Below are positions 56,363 through 64,000 of a DNA stretch of 64,000 nucleotides, piece by piece. The stretch spans positions 19,423 to 83,422 of the forward strand of contig JACCGJ010005783.1 of the NCBI GenBank assembly GCA_013407085.1. The letters are read 5' to 3'. The stretch's first letter is position 1, and each line of letters starts with the position of its first letter. The notes beneath the pieces were generated by a model that did not search any database, was not told the origin of the DNA, and was given only the letters and a program-made list of their open reading frames with translations. A program made the position numbers and the translations under genes. The DNA is from Atriophallophorus winterbourni. Lineage: Eukaryota > Platyhelminthes > Trematoda > Plagiorchiida > Microphallidae.

Positions 56363-59176
56363 CTATATTATTCCGGGGATCATGTCCATCCGTCTCAACA
56401 AATGCTGATCCAACGCGCTCTTGAATAGCTGTTCAGATGGTAGATACTGGAGCCCTTTCGATAGAGAGTTTAAAGTGTTCACCACGCGCGTGGATAGCGT
56501 GCTCGCATTACTCAGCTTCAGGCTTCTAGGCTTCTGCAAATTAAAGTCATGTTCACGAGTCCTCGACTCACCTACTAATCGGAAGTACTGGAGGAACTCG
56601 TCTCCATATTGACCGAGAAGAATACGGCGTGTCAGGAGCAGGTCATATCTTTCTCTTCGAAGCTCTAGGCGGTAGAGTTTCAGCAAGCTCCATCTATCCT
56701 CGTACGCGAGTTGGCGCATTCCACAAATCATCTTAGTGACCCTCCTTTGTACCCTCTCCAAGGAGTCGCATTCGCCTTTGGACTGAGGAAATGAATCAGG
56801 CAGCCCATATTGCAACAGAGGACGAATGTACACAGAGAAAAGTGTCTGGAACATTTGCGGGGTAATGGACGCAAAGGAACGCCGAATCGCCCAGAGCATC
56901 CTGGTAGCGCTGCCTATTCTCCGACAAGTGTCAGCCTTCGACTTTAAGGAATCCATAACCAGAATCCCTAAGACTTTTTCGACCCTCACCGCTCTAATAG
57001 GCTTACCTCTAAGAAAGTATTAACCACCAGTGTCATCGGAGTATATGCGCATGACCACTGTCTTGTCCTCATTGATAGGCAGTGACCAGCGATGTGTCCA
57101 ACTGAATAAGTCATCAACTGCTTGTTGCAGTTGCTTGTGGCCATCGCAGGAACTGACAGAGGCCCACAGTTTCAGATCATCCGCGAATAAAAGACAATCG
57201 ATCGCTACCGTGTCCGGAATATCATTCAAGAAAACTTTGAATAACAATGGGCCAAGGACAGATCCCTGCGGCACACCGGAGCCTGCTATCATCTCTGAAG
57301 AAAAAACTCCATTCACCTCGACACGGTTTGACCGCCCTGAGATGAATGCCTCGATCCATTTAAGTAGACAACCCTGAATACCCAAACCCTCCAGCTTGAC
57401 GAGCAATCGGCGGTGGGGCACGCGGTCAAACGCCTTACTAAAGTCGATAAAAATGACATCGACCTCTTGACCAGAATCAGTTAAAGCACACCAACTTTCT
57501 CGCGCCAGGAGCAGATTACTTACGCATGAGCGATTTTTGGTGAATCCATGTTGTTGTGGACACCAACGCCCACACTCCAAAAGAAAGTGCTCTAATTTCC
57601 TTTTGATCAGCTGCTCTAAAATTTTACCGATCACAGAAGTCAATGTGACCGGCCTGTAATTAGCAGGATTACTGGGGTCCCCACTCTTAAACATAGGTTT
57701 AATAATACCCTGTTTCCATTCTTGTGGCAAGACCCTTAATGTTACAGATTTTGTAAACAACCTGGCCAGCGGAACGCACAACACTTCTGATAGTGCTCGT
57801 AAAACCAACGGATGAATACCGTCTGGTCCTGGCGCTGATTGTGTGTTTAACTGTTCCAACAGGTGTCTAACAGTCTCTACATCTACATCAAGATCAGACA
57901 GCACCACATTGTTATTAGAGACAGAAGGATGATCTCTGTCTTTCAGACAGTACACGAAGGCATACTGCTTAGCCATGGTTTCAGCTTCCAAACCATCCTC
58001 AGTAATGTCTACCTCATTAGTATCTATCAAATTAGGAATATATGGCGACGCCTTTGTGCGGCGTCGAATGTATGCGAATAGCCGTTTTGGTGCACAAGTA
58101 GACTCGTCAACCAATCGCTGCTCGTACAACATACGTTTTCTGCGTTTTGATGCCGTACAAAGGTTTTTAGCTTGCCGATAATTGTCATAGTCAGTGGCGT
58201 TTTTCCGACTTACGAATATCGACCAGAGCTTTTGACGTTGCCGCAAAAGTTTCCTTATCTCCTTATCAAACCAAGGTGGACATTTCGCCTTACGACGACG
58301 TGTGGACAACGGAACAGCCACCTCAATAACTGTCAAAATGTTATTACGGATCACCAGCCAACAATCTTCAACATCAGCTGCTTGATCGAAAGACCAATCG
58401 ATAGATGAAGCAACATCCCGTAACCTACCCGCGTCTGCCTTCCAAAAATTCCTTCTGGGAATTGGATCTGGTACCCAGCCAGTGTTGCGTTTCCACATAA
58501 AACTTAAGGTGGCATGGTCCCTGCAGCCTAATGGAGCTTCAGTCCGAAGCTGAGTAATATCGGACTGCGTGGGAGTGAATACCAAGTCCAAAATGGACTC
58601 ACACCCAGTAGGGCCTACTCTGGTCGGATGGGAAACGTGCTGCACGAGGCACACATCAACCACAGCGTCCAATAAGTCCCGCTCGAATGACCCAGAACCT
58701 TCATCTAGCGAAGTCCAATCAATACTAGGAGCATTGAAATCCCCCATAATCAAGCAGTTTGAGGATCTACTATACTGACATATCTGTGATATCAGAGTAT
58801 CTGCCTGAGTATTGGGAGAACGATAAACGACACCTATCGTGGCAAATGAAGCTGCAGTCCTTATACGGCACCATATACTCTCAGCCATACCGGCAGAATG
58901 CTGGAAGCGAGCCAAAACTGCGACGGAAATATGTTGTTGGAAATATAAGGCAACCCCACCACCGATTTTAGCGTCTGTTTGATCCGAGCGAAAGAGTCTA
59001 TATCCACGTATGGCCAGCTCGGGATCATCCTGCTCAGGTGAGAGCCAGGTTTCCGTCACCGCAATGATCGCTGGAGGGTCCCATCTAATCCGATCAAAGA
59101 GTTCATCCAGTTTGTTTCTCAAGCTCCTCGCATTAAAATATATCACTTTTAAAGATCCAGGTCCCTCCGAATGCAT
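56363..59176 (-). pseudogene. CR1 family H ORF2: endonuclease + RT, one stop
   Basis: A ~937-codon frame. The APE endonuclease (residues ~1-220) has VIYFNARSLRNKLDELFDRI, VTETWLSPEQDD, IGGGVALYF, CLIMGDFNAPSIDW and RDHATLSFMW. The linker has CPPWFDKEIRKLLRQRQKLW. The RT has SAPGPDGIHPLVLRAL, EWKQGIIKPMFKSGDPSNPA, NYRPVTLTS, FIDFSKAFDRVPHRRLLVKL, SGVPQGSVLGPLLFKVFLND and CLLFADDLKLW. A single in-frame TAA at 57020-57022 falls just after RIYSDDTGG, and the same frame continues with RGKPIRAVRVEKVLGILV through the thumb and C-terminal domain. Catalytic residues are intact. A TTG codon precedes the ATG in frame; ATG 59176 is chosen. Confidence 0.88.
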
Positions 59177-59354
59177 ATCGTCAGAGGTTGCCAACGAACT
59201 TTTGGCCTCATCCTCACAACCCGAAAATCCACAATGCGCAAGTTAGTTTCACCTGCGGCTCTGTTCTCGCTAATTTCCTGAGTAGCTTTTCGCATCTTCA
59301 CGCGATCTTCCGGAGAAAGATCACGCAGGAGTCAAAGTTCACTACCCTTTAACC

Positions 59355-59579
59355 CAGGGGTGATCACACTAACACTACTACGGCCCGCGGGCCACATCCG
59401 GCCCGTTAGGCTTTTTAATCTGGCCCGCCGACCTTGTCCAAACTTGTTACCCTTGTTGTATTTCACTCATTTCGTATATATCTGGCCCAAACACTCCATC
59501 CAAATACTCCTGGTCCGGCCCCTCTGTCAAATTTTGGAACCCATTGTGGCCCGTGAGTCAAAAAGTTTGCCCACCCCTG
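59355..59579. mobile_element. hAT-type MITE (225 bp)
   Basis: The ends are CAGGGGTG and CACCCCTG, with longer imperfect inverted repeats containing GGCCCGCGGGCCACAT at the left and GGGCCACAATGG (inverted) at the right. Flanking 8-bp duplications CTTTAACC (59347-59354) and CTTTAACT (59580-59587) match at 7 of 8 positions, as expected for hAT transposition. No transposase. It interrupts ORF1 of CR1 family H. Confidence 0.93.
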
Positions 59580-60430
59580 CTTTAACTTGTAACCCCTCTT
59601 TAGCAGTAAGGTCACTTGCTCAACAGAGTCTAACACAATCTTTAAAGGTCTTGGGTGATCTCCTGGTGCTGGCCTGCAGCCTAGACGAAACACTGTGCGT
59701 ACCGTTACACCCTTTTCACCTTCGTCAAAAAGGGGAGCAAGAGCAGAATTTAAGAAGTCGCGTTCCTGTATAACCCTATCTATCGCCAAAGCACCTGTTT
59801 GCTCCAGCGCATTGTGAAGAATGTCGCATGATTGTCTACTCTCAACAGTCGTGAAGCTCTGGTATTTCTTCTTTACAGTTTTATCTAGCTTTGATGGTTC
59901 CTGGACCTCTTTGGCCTCAAGAACGTTCGTTTCACCAGCAAAACTAATTCCGTCTTTGGAACCGAGTAAAGACGAGGAAGCCACTTCCGCAAAGGTGCGT
60001 ACATCTTCAGATTGCACGCAGACTTGTTGTACACAAGATGTGTGGCGGTTATCCTTCTTCGAGGGTGAGCCACTATTTACAATACTCCCATCAATACCTT
60101 CAGGAGGACTTAGCAGAAGCCGTGTCAACTGGAAGCTGAGTACTTGCGAGCTTGAAACCAGTCGGTGGAAGGCATATCTTACATATCGTGCGAATGATAT
60201 CGCATGAATTCTTCTGAAGCCAACGATACATCTCCGGCTTCATTAAACCACATCGAATATGTATCCACATCAAACAAATTTCACATTGAACAGCTTTAGC
60301 GTTATTGGCGACCTGTTTCGAACAAACCAGACAAGAATCCCCAGAATGAGCAGCGAAGCCCCCATTCGATTGAGGCTCCTTTGCAGTCGGGTGCAGAATG
60401 GATCTCCTCTTGCAGATGTACGAGTCGTAA

Positions 60431-60863
60431 CCATGTTCAAATCCGTTGAAAATAGAATACAACTTTTGTAATAATCTTGAAAATAGATCCGATATCCACA
60501 ACAATATCAAATATCGTCAGGAGGCAAACGTCCGTTTTTTTTACATCGCGGACCATATTAGAAGGTTCGAAAACAAAAGTTTCCGTGTTGACTGAAAAAA
60601 TAAAAAGGCATGGAAACATAAATTTCGGTCACGGCCGATTCAAAGGCCCCGCTCCACTTGTCGAAGTCTCAAATAAATGTAATAAAGTTTACAACGATTA
60701 TAACAACATACCATCATGATACAAACTTTCTCAGTTTGCTTAAAAATCACAAATCTGTTTTCGTGTAACCAGGAAATTGTATGATTTCGATTGCAACGTA
60801 AATAATCAAAAAGTTTTTTATTTGTTTAAACGCTTCAAAAACTTTATTATATGTTTACACGAT
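60431..60863. other. No gene assigned
   Basis: The upstream side of CR1 family H may include its 5' UTR. The open frames here have no recognised domain. Confidence 0.4.
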
Positions 60864-61058
60864 CTATTCAATTTCTTGTTTAATGTTCGGGTCTGGTGTG
60901 GTGGCGTCTAATTCCTGATATTTGGAAAGTGCATTCGTCCTCATGGCGTCAGATGTAGTTGAGTTTGACGCAGTACCGTTCACGGTAAATGACGATGCTG
61001 AACTAGAAGTTGAGGATAACCGATTACAACAAGAAGTAACGCATTTCTTCACACGCTA
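60864..61058 (-). CDS. Unidentified 3'-terminal exon (minus strand)
   Basis: An acceptor-like TTGTTAG is followed by an open frame of 63 codons rich in Ser and Thr, ending ATTPDPNIKQEIE and a stop at 60864-60868. AATAAA follows on the minus strand near 60842. IKQE fits a SUMO-conjugation consensus. I do not recognise the protein. The lack of an ATG at the start of the open frame fits an internal or last exon rather than a whole gene. Confidence 0.4.
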
Positions 61059-61069
61059 ACAATTCTATT

Positions 61070-61288
61070 TAGTTGAACCAATTAATAGCAGAGCAGCTAG
61101 AGGATTTTGACCTGGGAGAAGATAAAGATGAGGAATCTAATGAAGGTTCTGTGGTGGATTTAGTAGAACCAATCAATAAAGATGATTTGGCAAGCATTCT
61201 TGCAGCCGGGAAACTATCAGTGCTAGAGAACGCTATTCGCGGATTTGCAGATGGCGAACCTCAGGTAGCTTGCTTACAGTCCCAATAA
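61070..61288 (+). CDS. Unidentified 3'-terminal exon (plus strand)
   Basis: After the acceptor-like CTATTTAG (ending 61069) the frame reads LNQLIAEQLEDFDLGEDKDE, then SVVDLVEPINKDDLASILA, AGKLSVLENAIRGFADGEP and QVACLQSQ before TAA. AATAAA overlaps the stop, as in compact flatworm 3' ends. The acidic, helical composition looks like real coding sequence. I do not recognise the family. Upstream exons are not visible in the window. Confidence 0.45.
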
Positions 61289-62179
61289 AATTCATTTCAT
61301 GCGTTTTATTCAATGAGAATCGACTAACCTATAAATTGTGGAGTTCCAAATGCATTTATGCCTTATCATTTTTTATTGCCTATGAGTACTTTTCTCTCAT
61401 ATAACAAGCGGGATTCTCGTTGCCTGCAAATTGTGAAAACGATACTATTTTTTGCAGTTCAATTTCTGCTTATTAAGAAGCCCCACCGACGTGGCTTTCT
61501 CTTGGGCGCGATGGTCTGTATCGTTAATTTAACTTAGTGTCAAAGAGCTCAAAAATGTGGTCTACACTCTGAATCGGCTCAAATCACTAGGCTTCGATAA
61601 TCTTCCCTAACACATCAAGGAATAAGGCTGATCCGTCGTAGCTGCATTCCTACTTTCCTTTTCCGAATTTTGAGCAGACGGTTTTCGAATCAGATTTCCT
61701 TCTGACACAAACGTTTTCGAATATGTCCTCCAGAGTGCTGTAGTTTTTTTAGAATTGAGGTTTAAACTTAGTATACAAAACCCCACGGATTGTAGCGCGA
61801 TGGACTGCTTTCGAATGTCGAATCCAAAACTTTGTGACGCCAAGATAGGAAACGCTTGCTTTATTAATGCAATTTCGTTATTCAAAAGAACTACTCTTTA
61901 TACAGCTACTCAGTTGGTCTACACATGGAAGATCCTTATTATTTAGACAGAACAGTTTGTGCTGACTGATTCTCGGTAACAGAATTTTGCACTTAGAAGA
62001 TATAAACCGCTTCTCAAAAGATGGTATAAAACTAAATATTATCACAAAAATCCGTATAAGAATTGAAGAGAAAAAAATTGTCTTAGCATCGGGAACTTTT
62101 CACCCTCTGCAGCTTCAACAGTAAACACTAAATTAGAACTATAATTGTTGACCTTCTGTAACGCCTCCAATATTAGGAT
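61289..62179. other. No gene assigned
   Basis: AT-rich. The minus-strand 92-codon frame at 61607-61885 and its plus-strand shadow show no recognised domain. Confidence 0.45.
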
Positions 62180-62185
62180 GTACAT

Positions 62186-63669
62186 GATCATCATCATGAA
62201 GCACAAGTCTTGAGCCAGACAAAGTGACAAGAAATTTTAACTAGGAAAACCAGATAAGCAAGCACGTGAAAAATGGAAAGCAGGCAATTGGAATATGCAA
62301 AAGCAAATACGCAGAACCAGCTTGCTTTTGTAGTTTCACTGTATGCGATTTTGTGTTTTCTGTTTTGTTTTGTTTTTTTGTTAATCAAGTTTAATATAAT
62401 TATATACCGGATAAAAGATTCGCACACACATAATAGAATACGCTGGCGCCACTGACTTCGGCTTTCAGCCATATCGTTAGGTTTCCAGACAACTATTAGG
62501 TGTTGCTTTTTGACACCACCTAGGCCAACGAATACGCCCAACTGAGCTTAGCGCTTCTGTGATTTTCTTCATCCCAACGCGCCAGTTCATGGACTTGCCG
62601 CCGGTCGTTTCTTCCAGCTTCTGCCAGGCTCTGCGAATAAGGCGCGGTATAGTAAACGGTGATAAGGCATTCTTAAAACATGTCCCAACAATTGCAAACG
62701 AGCAAGCATCAGCATTTCTCTCAGTCTTCGGCCACCTGGTCCTAACACCCGCTTGCAGACATCTATGTTTGCAACGCGATGCTGCCACCGAATGCGAGCG
62801 ATCCTACGCAGGCAACGGTTGTAAAAAACAGAAAGCCGACGGACATCTTCTGATCGAATAAACAAGGTTTCGCAGCCATAAACTAGTGTAGCACGCACTA
62901 CTGCGTTGTACACTCGGCCTTTCGTATGGAGTGAAACATCGCGTCGACGCCACAAATGGCAAACGCTAGCAATCGCTACACCCACTTTGCGAACACGATG
63001 TGAGATCTCGTCCTCGACACAACCGCCAGCAGCGATACAACTGGTCAGGTAGTCCAAGCTGTCGACCAATTCAAGATTGACATCGCATACAGTTAGATTT
63101 GGAAGAGAGCCACTCCAGTGCTGGGTAAGTATTATACACTTTTTAGGCGCAAATCACATGTCATCCTTGAAACTTCAAATGCCAGGCGGTCCAGGTATTG
63201 TTGCTTTATATGAGGGTCATCTCACAGAAGTGCGATGTCATCCGCATAATCTAGATCAGTCGCTCTGTAACCGGACAGAGTTTCAACACCTGCGCCAACA
63301 AGAACAGCTGAAGCTTTCCTTAGGTCATCGTCGATCGTGAAGTTAAAAAGGAACGGCGAGATAAGGCAACACTGTCGCACCCCGCTGGAGATATTGAGCG
63401 AGGACGACAATTGTTTATACGCTCGAACGTTGCGCGAGATTTGGTAATATAATGCTGTCAGAATCCAGACATTTCTCGGGCACTCCATGTCCCAGCAGAC
63501 AGTTCCAAAGACTTTCGTGATCGATTGAATCGAATGCCACTCGGATGTAAAGGAATATTACGATAGTTGGCATACAAAATGTGTGGCGTTGCTCCGGTAA
63601 CTGACGGAGTGTGAAGATTTGATCTATGCACCCTCGACCGGCACGAAACCCAGTTTGCTCCTCACGGAC
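62186..63669 (-). mobile_element. RTE-like LINE family E copy 2, with TSD
   Basis: 5'-truncated at EEQTGFRAGRGCIDQIFTLR. It continues with VAFDSIDHESLWNCLLGHGV, SSGVRQCCLISPFLFNFTID, DLDYADDIALL (catalytic YADD intact, near 63230), VDSLDYLTSCIAAGGCVEDE, HTKGRVYNAVVRATLVYGCE and RLQLLGHVLRMPYHRLLYRA, to 62587. Frames change between the pieces. The 3' hairpin is at 62207-62220 and the tail is (ATG)n. GTACAT duplications flank it at 62180-62185 and 63670-63675. Confidence 0.87.
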
Positions 63670-63675
63670 GTACAT

Positions 63676-64000
63676 AAGTGTGTTACACCAGTACGCAAGT
63701 GTTTGCTCTTTATGAGATTTTCTCAAGTTGTTTGTATTGTTTTATGATGTCGTGATTTCGTCAAATATTGTAAACGTTTGACTTTTAAATTTAGACGTTA
63801 TTTTTGTTGCATTACGCTGCTTCTATATAAAAGCTTTTCACCCATATAATGGTATCGATTATGACGATGTCTATCATTATGAGATCGAAATAACACCCTG
63901 CGTTACCCGGAAAAGTTATTCGAGTCATCTTCTGGATGCCTACCTAAAAGTGATTATGATGTTTTTCCAGTAATAACAACAACAACCCTTTTTTCCTCAT
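63676..64000. other. No gene seen
   Basis: Flanking DNA of the E insertion, ending in an (AAC)4 run near 63979-63990. Such a run can be an F-type LINE tail but no F sequence precedes it. Confidence 0.45.

Larger units (their letters stand above)
56170..60430 (-). mobile_element. CR1 family H, near full length with ORF1 and ORF2
   Basis: ORF1 (about 60430-59150) starts with a Cys/His finger (CLVCSKQ, VQCEICLMWIHIRCG, CKICLP), the PHD-like finger known from CR1 ORF1 proteins. An acidic middle and the conserved ALAPLFDEGEKGVTVRTVFR and PRPLKIVLDS follow. ORF1 has a frameshift near 60115, a MITE insertion at 59355-59579 and one TGA. Its 3' end overlaps the ORF2 start. ORF2 (ATG 59176) runs to 56363. 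The 3' UTR continues to about 56170. With one nonsense codon, one frameshift and one MITE it is the most complete LINE here. Confidence 0.88.

Noticed and set aside
61607..61885. Minus-strand frame of 92 codons
   Set aside because: No domain, and the opposite strand is equally open; left unassigned.
1..64000. CRISPR arrays, operons, Shine-Dalgarno sites, phage or bacterial genes
   Set aside because: Spliced genes, LINEs and SINEs show a eukaryotic nuclear sequence; no direct-repeat/spacer pattern was seen.

Overview
The window looks like nuclear DNA of a parasitic flatworm, more likely a trematode than a cestode. The evidence is: introns of 27-39 nt in a spliced gene; a mixture of CR1-like and RTE-like LINEs, a Penelope-like element, a gypsy relic and hammerhead ribozyme motifs; and a 3' splice acceptor placed 5 nt before a start codon, as in spliced-leader trans-splicing. 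The species cannot be fixed from the sequence. Roughly two thirds of the window is transposable-element DNA, much of it nested.

Host genes are few. The 5' part of an ARL3-type small GTPase gene (four exons) lies on the minus strand at 2879-3319. A complete NSRP1 (nuclear speckle splicing regulatory protein 1) gene lies on the plus strand at 38097-43547; its seven exons join to a 1314-nt frame, and its two long introns are filled with short retroelements. Two unidentified 3'-terminal exons lie back to back at 60.9-61.3 kb.

LINE families are given working letters. A, C, D, G and H are CR1-like. B is CR1/Jockey-like, with an ORF1 and a terminal CTTGG/CCAAG hairpin. E and F are RTE-like. 1.2-2.1 kb: RTE relic. 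4.1-5.7 kb: CR1 scraps, a Penelope-like GIY-YIG remnant and hammerhead motifs. 5.8-13.1 kb: A, B, A. 13.1-14.3 kb: gypsy gag. 14.3-24.5 kb: C interrupted by a B copy, then A interrupted by F. 25.3-27.9 kb: D with an open 591-codon reverse-transcriptase frame. 28.2-29.0 kb: G. 29.0-31.2 kb: gypsy pol relic. 31.3-36.7 kb: E and F pieces. 47.3-56.1 kb: CR1 scraps and two B copies tail to tail. 56.2-60.4 kb: H, a nearly full-length CR1 with ORF1 and ORF2, carrying a 225-bp hAT-type MITE in ORF1. 62.2-63.7 kb: E copy with clear target-site duplications.

The most informative signal is a roughly 220-bp SINE present in at least 13 copies between 29 and 48 kb. Its last ~40 bp, including a terminal hairpin with compensatory changes, match the 3' end of LINE family E, so E is the likely source of its retrotransposition machinery. 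Three SINE insertions have intact target-site duplications, one of them inside another copy of the same SINE. Other points of interest are a well-formed minimal hammerhead ribozyme at 5605-5646, a hairpin / pyrimidine-tract / CAG module repeated in several LINE 3' regions, and a possible NSRP1 isoform that reads into its intron, gains a hydrophobic tail and meets a poly(A) signal.
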